From Silene conica (lineage: Eukaryota > Streptophyta > Magnoliopsida > Caryophyllales > Caryophyllaceae): a stretch of 64,000 nt of DNA. The position numbers and the translations under genes are program-made. Location: NCBI GenBank assembly GCA_029255685.2, contig CM055312.2:51990202-52054201 (forward strand), in the 5' to 3' direction. Numbering within the stretch: position 1 is the stretch's first letter; each line of letters starts with the position of its first letter. Below are positions 35,872-45,366 of this stretch, in pieces. The notes under the pieces were generated by a model that saw only the letters and a list, made by a program, of their open reading frames with translations, ran no database searches and was not told where the DNA came from.

Positions 35872-36975
35872 TGATGCGTATTCTTCAAGATAATCAAATA
35901 AGACGATCAACAAGAATACTAAAGTTGCAGCGGAATAATAATACTTGTGAAATATCACGAATTAGGATAAATAAATAACGTAAAACTACGAATAACGAAT
36001 GATGAACGATTAAGATGATGAACAACGATGGTGATGATGATGCACGGTGATGATTGTGATGCACGGTGATGATAACCGTGGTGATCGGTAATGTTGATGG
36101 TCGTGTATGGTACACGAATAGTTGTGATCGTAGATGAATTATGAAAGATTGATGGAACGATGTATTGTATGTATTGTGAATGGTTTGTAGAAGGATAGTT
36201 AATAATCTCACCCTCTAATCCAAGAAGATTTGATTATTCTGCAATTTAATCGAATCAACGATTAAACCTAAAGATCAAGCTCACTAAGATACTTAATCAA
36301 TAATTTGTAAAGCTCACACAGATAATTTGGTTTTAATTTTTCACTCAATAATAATAATTCAAAGATAAGTTCAAATAATGAGCACGGCTGCCCTTATATA
36401 GGACATAATGGCCGACTATCCTACTACTATTAAGGTAAGAATACCTTAATCTAACCTAATTAGAAAACCTTAATCCTACCTAGGTTCAAAGAACTTAGTT
36501 TGACTAGGATTCAGACTCCTATTCCTACAGAAACTATGAATCCTACAACTACTAGGATTCTTTATTCTACTAGGATTGTGAATCCTATATTAACTAGAAC
36601 TCCTAGTCCTATTAGGATTATGAATCCTACAACAATTAGGACTCCTAATGCTACTAGGACTATGAATCCTATCACAACTAGCTAGGATTCCCATTTAAAT
36701 TAGGATTTCCTATTTGTACTAGGACTCTTACAAAAGACTACTACTTGGACTATAAAACATATTAGTCCTTATTTTAAACATAACATAAAATAAAACTAAC
36801 TACTATTAGGACCGTGTGAAATCACACGTCCTAGTTCTTTCTTGGACGGACTTCTGGCTAAATCCGTTCCATGCTATCTTGAACACTATATTTGATCCAA
36901 AGTCGAACCCGTAGATTAGAGACCTCACATTATAGTTAAGGAGTAGTTCATATATAGGAGGATGCTCCCGCATCA
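35872..36975 (-). mobile_element. Gypsy family 2 LTR (LTR0)
   Basis: This 1104-bp LTR is on the minus strand, with ends TGATGCGGGAGC (at 36975) and ACGCATCA (at 35872), followed by a primer site. Its 3' part matches the other family 2 LTRs. Its 5' half is quite different and holds the TCCTA-rich repeats at 36489-36730, so it is a diverged subfamily. Confidence 0.85.
36489..36730 (-). repeat. Degenerate TAGGA/TCCTA repeat cluster
   Basis: Short units such as ACTAGGATT, TATGAATCCTA and ACTCCTAGT alternate over ~240 bp. Because TAGGA and TCCTA are complementary, the stretch is full of small hairpins. It is present only in LTR0. Confidence 0.75.
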
Positions 36976-36977
36976 CA

Positions 36978-38002
36978 TGATGCGGGAGCATTGGCTAGGA
37001 GGAAGGGTCGTGACCCACGACCAAACGGGAGCTCAAAATGTTCGAGTTGGGTTCAATACGGATATTCAGGTTAGCTTGGGAAGACGTGTTGAAAGAGCAA
37101 GGGAAGCTTCCAAGTAGCTTCATGGGGAAGCGTGCCAACCGTCCACAACCCTAGACGTGTGATGGGCCACACATTTTCTAATACTATTACTATTAGTATT
37201 ATTATTTAGTCTTAACTTTATTTATGTTTAGTTTAATTATGTTTGTTACAAAGTTGCTATATTTAGTTATAATATGTTTGTTAGTTAAGTTAGTTAAGTT
37301 AGTTAGGAGTTTGTTATTAGGTTGTTAGGAGTTAGTTACAACCTAATCTAGTATATGTTATTTTATTAATAAGGATTTATTTAATCCATTAGGATAGAAT
37401 TAAGAAGCATAGTTGGAGGAGAACTCGAGCCTTAGGACGAGTATTCCACTCGTGTAGGTTTTCTTATTTTGTGACGGATGTCCTTACTATAAATAGGCAT
37501 CCTTAGTAATTGTTTTAATCAGTTTATGAATTATTATTATTGAGTGCAAACTTAAAAACTAAAGTATCTGTGTGAGCTTTAAAATTATTGATTGAGTATC
37601 TTAGTGAGCTTAGTCTTTAGGTTTAATCGTGGATTCGATTAAATTGCAGAATAATCAAATCTTCTTAGATTAGAGGGCGAGATTATTAACTATCCTTCTA
37701 CAATCATTCACAAAACATATATTATGTTGTTCCATCAATCTTTCATATTCCATCTACGATCACAACTTTGATTCGTGTGCCATACACGACCGTTCACCAC
37801 CGTCACCTCCGATCACCATCGTCATCATCACCGAACATCATCACCATCACCATCGTTGATCATCATCATTCATCTTTCGTTATTTGTTGTTTACGTTATT
37901 TATTTATCCTAATTCGTGATATTTCACAAGTATTATTATTCCGCTGCAACTTTAGTATTCTTGTTGATCGTGTTATATGATTATCTTGAAGAATACGCAT
38001 CA
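36978..38002 (+). mobile_element. Gypsy family 2 element A, 5' LTR (LTR1)
   Basis: This 1025-bp LTR has ends TGATGCGGGAGC and ATACGCATCA and is directly followed by a primer site. A TATA box lies at 37488-37495. It begins two bases after the start of the inverted LTR0, making a head-to-head junction. Confidence 0.92.
37488..37495 (+). promoter_or_regulatory. TATA box of family 2 LTR
   Basis: TATAAATA within CTTACTATAAATAGGCATCC sits at the same place in LTR2 (near 44841) and LTR3 (near 47311) and, inverted, in LTR4. It is the likely start of the LTR transcript. Confidence 0.6.
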
Positions 38003-38005
38003 AAT

Positions 38006-38017
38006 TGGTATCAGAGC
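38006..38017 (+). other. Primer binding site, element A
   Basis: TGGTATCAGAGC, three bases after the LTR end, is complementary to initiator tRNA-Met. Confidence 0.92.
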
Positions 38018-38070
38018 TTCGGCTCTTGGTCTAATTTTTATTATATCAGGTTCTTGGGAATTTTACTACA

Positions 38071-39733
38071 ATGGTGAATACTAGTGACGGAGAAAGAGGA
38101 GAGAAGCCATGGGAAGCAAATCATCTCGAACTTAAAGCCGAGATGCAAGAACTTAAATACTTCATCAAGTCTATGATGACCAAAGGAGGTAACCAGAGGA
38201 CGGGAGAGTCATCGTCCAGGGCGAGTGAGTCCGAGGAAGAGGACGAAATCAAGGGCAAGATTTGGGACAAAAACGAAGACGATCGAGGTCTCAAACTTGA
38301 TATACCTGAGTTCAAGGGTGACATCGATCCGGAAGATTTCTTGGATTGGCTTAGATGAACTGAACGAGTTTTTGATACAAGGAATACGACGATCGGAAAC
38401 AATTCAAGATTTCCATATTAAAACTTACCAAGTATGCTTCGCTTTGGTATGAGAATTTAAAGATACAAATAAAGAAGCAAAAGAAGGAGAAGATCAAATC
38501 TTGGGCAAAACTAAAGAAACATATGATGAAAAGATTCTTGCCTAAAGACTACGATCAAGAAAACTATTTAAAACGCCATTCTTTATCGCAGGATAATATG
38601 ACCGTCTCGGAATACATTAGGGACTTCGAGAGAATGACTATTGTATGTGATATTGATGAGAGGGGGGAGTTAAAAGTAGCTAGATTTATTCGTGGTTTAT
38701 CACCAACCCTAACCTCAAGGGTTGAGGTTCAAAACTATGATGACTATAATGATGTGTGCAGGATAGCCTTGAAGTTTGAAAGACACGACAAGGACAGGAA
38801 AACAAGTATCTATAATAAAAGCACAAGAGTCGGTGAAGGCTCAACATCATCAACCGTCAACGCCTCATCTAAGGCGAAGGAAACGGTCAAAGAGGAAGTC
38901 GACGGCAAGGGTAGGGACGACTACTATTCCTGATCCTAAAAGGAGCACCGTAAGGAGATGTTATAGGTGCCAAGGCTATGGTCACATTGCGACGGATTGC
39001 CCACAAAAGAGGACCTTAACCATTCCAGAATTACAAGGTATGGTTCCTAATTTTGTTATGCCCGAGATCGAGGTTGAAAAAATAAAGGAGGAAATTTGGA
39101 GGTAGAGGCCGAGAGTGAAAGTGATGTGGAGTGTTTTGTTGTTAAAACTCTACATATGGAGGCTACTACAAAAGAGGAGGAACAAAGAGAGAACGTGTTC
39201 CATACGAGATGTAAGGTTGAGGGGAAGAAGTGCAATTTAATCATTGATAGTGGTTCATGCACTAATATCGTATCCAAAACCTTAGTGTCGGAGTTGGAAT
39301 TGAGTGTTAGGGTTAGGGACAAACCCTATAAGCTTCAGTGGTTAGATGGAGACCAAGGGGTGCGAGTTGAGAAGTAAGCCTTAATAGCGTTCAACATAGG
39401 GCCTTATGAGCATAAGTTATGGTGTGACGTTGTACCTATGAGTGCGTGTCACATACTTCTTGATAGGGCGTGGCAATTTGATAGGAGCATTGTTCATGAT
39501 AGGAGGACCGTGACTAAAGGAAAATCCACTTACCATCTTCAACCGTTATCTATAAAAAAATCTAAACCACCTGATTCCAAAAGGGAGAGCTTGGTTGTAC
39601 TCTATGGAGAAGATGAAGAGGGGACCGAGGGGTTGGAGGCGAGGTCGGTTGGTTTGGGTGAAATCCATAGTGGATATGGCGGGTGTGAGGGTGTTCCAAG
39701 GGAAGGTTGCGTAGGTTTGGTTGAGGTAGGAGG
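38071..39733 (+). pseudogene. Gypsy family 2 gag-protease, element A (frameshifted)
   Basis: The frame starts MVNTSDGERGEKPWEANHLE 54 bp after the primer site, like the intact sister frame at 49440-50762. A stop at 38356 and indels to about 38520 break it. It resumes with the Gag core (LPKDYDQENYLKRHSLSQDN), breaks again near 38930, then shows the zinc knuckle CYRCQGYGHIATDC (about 38960-39000) and the retropepsin IIDSGSCTNIVSKTL (about 39240). Next are a stop at 39375 and the protease-RT linker motif CHILLDRAWQFDRSIVHDRR. Instead of RT there is a Gly/Glu-rich tail that the CACTA element interrupts at 39736. RT, RNase H and integrase are absent. Confidence 0.9.
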
Positions 39734-39756
39734 TCACACTACAAAACAATGCTCGC

Positions 39757-40195
39757 TTTGCGACGGAACTTTCCGTCGCAAAAAGGGTGAAATCCGTCGC
39801 AAATGATGTTTTTGCGACGGATTTGCGACGGACTGCGTCTGTCCCATATTTTTGTCGCAAAAAGTTAATTTGCGACGGATTTTTCCGTCGCAACTTATTT
39901 GCGACGGATTGACCTCATTTTGCGACGGATTGACCTTGACCAGAAGTCAAGGTCAGTCAAGATTTGCGACGGAATTTCCGTCGCAAATGGTCCTCTTTGC
40001 GACGGATTTTCCGTCGCAAATGTTGACTGACCCTGACTTCTGGTCAAAGTCAGTCAAGATTTGCGACGGAAAATCCGTCGCAAATAGGACCATTTGCGAC
40101 GGAAATTCCGTCGCAAATCTGGACTGACCTTGACTTCTGGTCAAGGTTTGCGACGGAATGTCCGTCGCAAATTGAGACATTTCCGTCGCAAATTC
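39757..40195. repeat. CACTA left subterminal palindromes (TTTGCGACGGA)
   Basis: About twenty TTTGCGACGGA or TCCGTCGCAAA motifs occur, many as abutting palindromes such as TTTGCGACGGAAATTCCGTC plus GCAAA. They alternate with a TTGACCTTGAC motif that is itself paired in inverted orientation. Confidence 0.9.
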
Positions 40196-40439
40196 CTGTG
40201 TGATTTTCCGGTTTCAGCCGTTTTTCCAGCTCCCCATTTCCATTGAAATGATTCATTTTTTCCCTTTTGCATGATCTGTAAACCTGCAATTTCAGAAAAA
40301 CGACCCAGCAACAAAAACTTGTCGGAGACAAGGGTTTTTAATATCTCTTTTCATAACTAATAAGAAAGTTTTACAAATGATAATCCAACTCAAAACTAAA
40401 CATAGTCCGCGGTACATCAACTAAACAACCTAATGAAAT

Positions 40440-42055
40440 CTATCTAACGGTCGTGTCGGTGGGCTGTGGGGTGGCGAAATGACTGGCCGCCCTAGCATTG
40501 TCGCCGCCATCATCGTCAAAGTCGCGTCTCGGCTGAGAAAAGCCTCCCGGGTTGCAGCTCTGAGTAGTGAACTGCGCCCCCTGTTGACTTAAGTATTCTT
40601 CAATTGCCTTCAGCCTTTGGGATGTCTCGAGCTCGTTTTGTCTTAGCTGAGCATTCTCTCGAAGAACTTTGCCGAGGATACCTGCAATGAATAGTCAAAC
40701 ATGATATTATATTCATTTAGTAAACGGTTAAATAATTGGTTAATCTTAAATTTTAATAAACTATAAAATACAAACCTGGGGTGTATTGTGACTGGGTCCC
40801 AGCACTTGAGTGGCGACGACGCTCGTAAAGGACTGGGGCTGCATTTCCCATACCGAGTATCAACCCTTTCTTGTTGAAACCGCCTACTTCTTCGAAGTAG
40901 ATCTCGTTGTCGTCGATATCTTGCTCCGGGATCCCTTCACTTATCATTTTGTTCTTTCTTGAAAAAACTTTTTCCTACAAAACAAAAATAAAATGTTATT
41001 AGTATACGTTAATTAATTAGTAAACCAAATTACTAAAATATAAAGAAAAATTTCTGTTAACTTACAAATAGTGCTTTGGGTTTCGTTGATAGCCAACCCT
41101 TCTTGGCATTCTTTTTTGTCCTCTCAAGCAACTTCAAGGCCGATGGTACATCCCTCCCATCTTCTCCAGCCTGCAATTTAAATCCAACGACACTTGTTGA
41201 AAAAAACATTCAATATTGTCAAAGGGTGAAAATTATTGAAGACAAGAAAAATGAAGTAAAAACTAAACAATTACCATTTCATCCATCATCTGTAGGGTGT
41301 TTTTACGACCCATTATGTGAGTACCTAAGGCCTTGCCTTTTTCGGTACTTCCCGACATCCGGTTGCTCTTGTTTTTGTCGGATTTCTCTTGGAATTTTGG
41401 ATCTTCTTTTCTACCCTTCAGTTGTTCAAAAATATCCAAGGGTATCCAGTGCGGCCTTTTCTCCGTTGGTTTCTGCATAGCGTAGTGGATTCTTTTGCGA
41501 AGACGGTCTTTCATCATGTCTTCCCACGCCGACCTAACCGCTGCTCTATCACGAGGGTGAAAGGTAACTTTTTTCTGTTTCAAGAAAAAAAATAGTTAAA
41601 TAAATATGAAACAATAAATAGGCCAGGTAATAAATAATAAAACGGAAATAGGTAGTAAACAGTTAATAAATACCTCAAACTAATTCCACCACTCTTCCTT
41701 AATGTAATCCGACGCTTCTGACCAGTTGGGCGCATACTCCTTGTAGTTGCAAATAATGGTCTGTGTTATAAGAGTAGAAACGTCTTTGTCACTGAACCTG
41801 AAAAAGAGTTAAATGTGAAAATAAAATAATCAACAAGTAATCATATTATAATCAATATATACGTATATATAATCAATTATCCGTAAACAAATAAGATACT
41901 TACCACTTGGCGCCTTCGTAATCAGTCGGATCGAGGTGTATTCGATGTGTAGGCGGCTGAGTCTCAGGTACAATCTCGTCCTCATCATGATTAGCTCCCG
42001 ATCGTCCTCCCTCAGGCTGACGACTACCACCACCTCGTCGTCTTCCGCCCGGCAT
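40440..42055 (-). pseudogene. CACTA accessory protein gene (TNPA / Transposase_24-like), six exons, one stop
   Basis: In the En/Spm family this second protein binds the subterminal repeats and assists the DDE transposase. Six exons with good splice sites can be followed on the minus strand: 42055-41904 (start MPGGRRRGGGSRQPEGGRSG), 41797-41674, 41576-41275 (VTFHPRDRAAVRSAWEDMM, IFEQLKGRKEDPKFQEKSDK, then NKSNR...GRKNTLQMMDEM), 41170-41066, 40974-40776 and 40681-40440. The last exon holds a heptad-like stretch (LRENAQLRQNELETSQRLKA), probably a coiled coil. A TAG at 41680-41682 in exon 2, after EEWWN, is the only break I see. It could also be spliced around, so a nearly intact gene is possible. 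Family and exon limits are my reading of motifs. Confidence 0.75.
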
Positions 42056-42126
42056 ATTATTATCAAACTAATATAGCAACAATTAGAAAGAAATGCTTTA
42101 CGTAATTAAAAACTTGAATAATAAGA

Positions 42127-42465
42127 TTAATAAGATAATTTCATTGACATTAAGCCATACGGATTGTCGGAGTGCATTGATGATCTTCCCTCTTCCTCAA
42201 CGGAGAATTTCTCTCCGTGACACACCCAATCGTAGTAGTTATCACAAAACCCTCTCAAACCAAGGTGTTTCCGTACATCTTGCTCAACTAAATACTTTGT
42301 ATTCTTACACTTAGAACATGGACACCTAATTTCTCTATTCCTAACGTATTCGTCTTGTTGCTTAACATAGTTAATGAATTCATTAACACCAATTACGAAA
42401 TCCTGCCTTATTTTTTTCCTAGAATCCAACCTTTCATACATCCATTTTCTTTCTAATCTCTTCAT
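42127..42465 (-). pseudogene. CACTA main transposase stub (Transpos_assoc domain only)
   Basis: The 112-residue frame starts MKRLERKWMYERLDS and carries CPCSKCKNTKYL, VRKHLGLRGF and YDWVCHGE. This is the transposase-associated zinc-binding domain that opens the TNPD/TNP2 transposase of plant CACTA elements, a protein of about 700-1000 residues. The frame stops after SMKLSY, and no transposase_21 catalytic region follows before the accessory gene starts 72 bp further on. The main transposase has therefore lost everything but its first domain. An upstream in-frame ATG would add 12 residues, but MKRLERKWMY is the usual start context. Confidence 0.85.
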
Positions 42466-42639
42466 AGTAAATCTACATATTTTAACAAACAATAACAACA
42501 ACTAATTAACAACAACAATTAAATAAAAACTACATATATATATATATAACAACAACTAACAACAAAAACTAGTTAACAACTTATTAACAACAATAACAAT
42601 TAATTAACAACAACAATTAAATAACAACTACATATATAA

Positions 42640-42660
42640 CAACAACTAACAACAACAACT

Positions 42661-42700
<40 letters not shown>

Positions 42701-42782
42701 CCAACACCAACACCAACAACAACACCAACAACAACACCAACACCAACACCAACACCAACACCAACACCAACACCAACACCAA
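42640..42782. repeat. (AAC)n / (CAACAC)n microsatellite
   Basis: An uninterrupted AAC tract passes into ACCAAC hexamers. The long Val/Leu or Val/Gly frames on the minus strand here are translations of the repeat, not genes. Confidence 0.95.
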
Positions 42783-42844
42783 CCTGCAAAAAAGAACAAT
42801 TTACATATATTGGTCTGGGGTCCTTATCTCTCCAGCCTAAACCC

Positions 42845-43056
42845 ATCTTTGAATCTTTCATACCATTAGTAAACACTCTTATATTTTCTTAATTGTAATG
42901 AGACAAAAATTGGGCAGCACTTCCCTATTGTTCTCCAAATACATTATATAGAATGTATTTGGAGAACAATAAGGAAGTGTTGCCCAATTTTTGTTTCATT
43001 ACAATCAAGAAAATATAAGAATGTTTACTACCTAAATGGCATGAAAGATTCAAAGA
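42845..43056. repeat. Long near-perfect inverted repeat (hairpin) inside CACTA
   Basis: The arms 42845-42946 and 42953-43056 are complementary over about 100 bp with roughly six mismatches and one 5-base indel, separated by only six bases near 42947-42952. The left arm corresponds to a minus-strand coding-like stretch (MFTNGMKDSKMG). A transcript would fold into a long hairpin. Confidence 0.92.
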
Positions 43057-43735
43057 CAGTCCCAAAACGGGGACTATTCAACAATTACACCTAATGTGTA
43101 ATTATTGAACGGGTACTATTCAAGAATATTCTAAAAAAATCAACAACACTAACAATCAACAACAATGCAAATTTTATATAAAAAAACAATCGTCCTAAAC
43201 AACTTAACAACAATATGCGACGGATTTGGGACGGAATTAGCTACTAACCTAATATCACTAACCACCTAACAATACTAACTAAACTAATCAAATAACAATT
43301 AAACTAAACTAACTATTCCTAATAACAATAAAAAAACAATAATACGGAATTTGCGACGGAATTTTGCGACGGATTAAACATAAAAAATTAAGACGGTATA
43401 TTAATAAAGTTAGTATACATACATAACAAAGAAAGAAGTGGCGGCGGGAAGGTGGCGGCGGTGAGGTGGTGACGGCGGTGAGGTGGCAGGTGGAAGGGAG
43501 AAGAAAGGAGAAGGAGGAGGAAGGAGGAGGAAGGAGGAGGAAGGAGAAGGAGGAAGGAGCAGTGGTGGCGTGACGGCGTGGCGGCGTGGCGGCGGTGGCT
43601 CCGGCGACGGCGGCGGGGGGGTTGTAGGGGGTAGGGTAGGGTGGTAGGGTGGTGCTATCGTGGATCGCCAATCGCTTAGGGTTTTTTTTTTTTTTAATTT
43701 AGAAATCGATTTGGGGAAAAGAAGGAGATCCGCGG
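43057..43735. other. Low-complexity CACTA interior without a gene
   Basis: The part to about 43430 is AT-rich with two stray GCGACGGA motifs. From 43433 to 43660 it is a G-rich purine tract (GGAGGAAGGA and GGCGGC units). The long frames on the minus strand are Pro/Ser-rich translations of this tract and resemble no protein. It may be an old leader or promoter region upstream of the transposase genes. Confidence 0.6.
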
Positions 43736-43750
43736 GTTTGTGTAAAAAAG

Positions 43751-44131
43751 ATTTGCGACGGAAATTTGCGACGGAATTTCCGTCGCAAATCTGGTCAAGG
43801 TCAAATGTTGACCAAATTTGCGACGGAAATTCCGTCGCAAATATTGACTCCTGCGACGGAATGTCCATCGCAAATGTGGTCAACATTTGACCTTGACCAA
43901 CTTTTGGGCAAGTCTGGTCAATATGTTTGCGACGGAAATTCCGTCGCAAAAGTCAATATTTGCGACGGATTTTCCGTCGCAAACCTTCCCGCCATTTGAC
44001 TTTCATTTCGCGGGTCTGGGAAATTCAGGTCCGTCGCAAATTCCGTCGCAAGCAAAAAATCCGTCGTAAATTCCGTCGCAAAACTAATTTTGCGGCGGAT
44101 TTTCTGTCCGTCGCAAAAAATCCGTCGCAAT
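43751..44131. repeat. CACTA right subterminal palindromes (TTTGCGACGGA)
   Basis: About eighteen TTTGCGACGGA/TCCGTCGCAAA motifs, again mostly as facing pairs, mirror the left array. The inverted CAAGGTCAAATGTTGACC motif also recurs. Confidence 0.9.
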
Positions 44132-44154
44132 GGCAGTATTTTTTTGTAGTGTCA

Positions 44155-44380
44155 CGGGAATGCTAAGGCCGTGGGTGAGGTTGAGTTCGAAGGTCACAGG
44201 AACCCTAGGGGCGTGAGTTTGATTGGTGAAGGGAGTCGTGGTCTAGAAACGTCAAGGGCAAGCTTGTCAAAGGCTAAGCGTGGATTACTCAATTTTAATT
44301 TGAGGTCAAATTCGCAAAAACAAAGGGAGTATGATGCGGGAGCATTGGCTAGGAGGAAGGGTCGTGACCCACGACCTTAA
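44155..44380 (+). pseudogene. Gag-protease C-terminal tail of element A, after the CACTA
   Basis: This is the continuation of the tail interrupted at 39736: GEVEFEGHRNPRGVSLIGEG, then SRASLSKAKRGLLNFNLRSN and SQKQREYDAGALARRKGRDP. The frame crosses the LTR start (44332) and ends at 44380, so its last ~16 codons are LTR sequence, as in the sister copies. Confidence 0.8.
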
Positions 44381-45366
44381 CGGGAGCTCAAAATATTCGA
44401 GTTGGGTTCAATACGGATATTCAGGTTAGTTTGGAAGACATGTTGAAAGAGCAAGGAAGCTTCCAAGAAGCTTCATGGGGAAGCGTGCCAACCGTCCACA
44501 ACCCTAGACGTGTGATGGACCACACGTTTTCTAATACTATTACTATTAGTATTATTATTTAGTCTTAATTTTAATTATGTTTAGTTTAATTAAGTAAAGT
44601 TGTTATATTTAGTTATAATAGGTTTGTTACAAAGTTAGTTAAGTTAGTTAAGTTTGTTTGGAGTTTGTTATTAGGTTGTTAGGAGTTAGTTACAACCTAA
44701 TCTAGTTTATGTTATTTTATTAAAAGGATTTATTTAATCCATTAGGATAGAATTAGGAAGCATAGTTGGAGGAGAACTCGAGCCTTAGGACGAGTATTCT
44801 ACTCGTGTAGGTTTTCTTATTTTGTGACGGATGTCCTTACTATAAATAGGCATCCTTAGTTATTGTTTTAATCAGTTTATGAATTATTATTATTGAGTGC
44901 AAACTTAAAAACCAAAGTATCTGTGTGAGCTTTAAAATTATTGATTGAGTATCTTAGTGAGCTTAGTCTTTAGGTTTAATCGTGGATTCGATTAAATTGC
45001 AGAATAATCAAATCTTCTTGGATTAGAGGGCGAGATTATTAACTATCCTTCTACAATCATTCACAAAACATACATTACATCGTTCCATCAATCTTTCATA
45101 TTCCATCTACGATCACAACGACCTTGATTTGCCATACATGACCACCAACATCACCGAGTACCAGCGTCACCACCGATCACTATCGTCATCATCACCGAGC
45201 ATCATCACCATTACCATCGTTGATCATCATCATTCATCTTTCGTTATTTGTTGTTTACGTTATTTATTTATCCTAATTCGTGATATTTCACAAGTATTAT
45301 TATTCCGCTGCAACTTTAGTATTCTTGTTGATCGTCTTATTTGATTATCTTGAAGAATATGCATCA
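44332..45366 (+). mobile_element. Gypsy family 2 LTR2 (3' LTR of element A)
   Basis: This 1035-bp LTR has ends TGATGCGGGAGC and ATATGCATCA, preceded by the purine tract AAAAACAAAGGGAGTA. It is not followed by a primer site but directly by sequence of a second internal region, so it may be shared by two units as in the LARD array. The 5 bp outside the two ends of element A (TCACA and GTTCG) do not match. Confidence 0.92.

Larger units (their letters stand above)
39737..44151 (-). mobile_element. CACTA (En/Spm) transposon nested in gypsy element A
   Basis: The 4415-bp element starts CACTACAAAA and ends TTTTTTGTAGTG, and a 3-bp target duplication TCA flanks it (39734-39736 and 44152-44154). Removing it rejoins the gypsy tail in a way that matches the uninterrupted sister copy near 49040-49060. 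Subterminal regions are packed with palindromes TTTGCGACGGA...TCCGTCGCAAA. On the minus strand it carries a six-exon TNPA/Transposase_24-like gene (40440-42055) and an N-terminal stub of the main transposase (42127-42465). The DDE transposase core is missing, so it is non-autonomous. Confidence 0.95.

Noticed and set aside
39852..40331. Overlapping frames of 75-93 codons on both strands with FATEFPSQ-type repeats
   Set aside because: They are read from the TTTGCGACGGA palindromes, which are open in several frames.
42600..42876. Long Val/Leu and Val/Gly frames on the minus strand
   Set aside because: They are translations of the AAC/ACCAAC microsatellite.
43309..43949. Pro/Ser-rich minus-strand frames up to 179 codons
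   Set aside because: They translate a purine-rich low-complexity tract and the subterminal palindromes of the CACTA element, with no family resemblance.
45280..45366. N-terminal hydrophobic segment of the 538-codon frame as a signal peptide
   Set aside because: This part is the end of LTR2 read through, starts without ATG and occurs at every family 2 LTR end.
36978..45366. Target duplication around element A
   Set aside because: The 5 bp outside the LTRs (TCACA and GTTCG) differ. Both sides abut other family 2 sequence, so the original target is lost.
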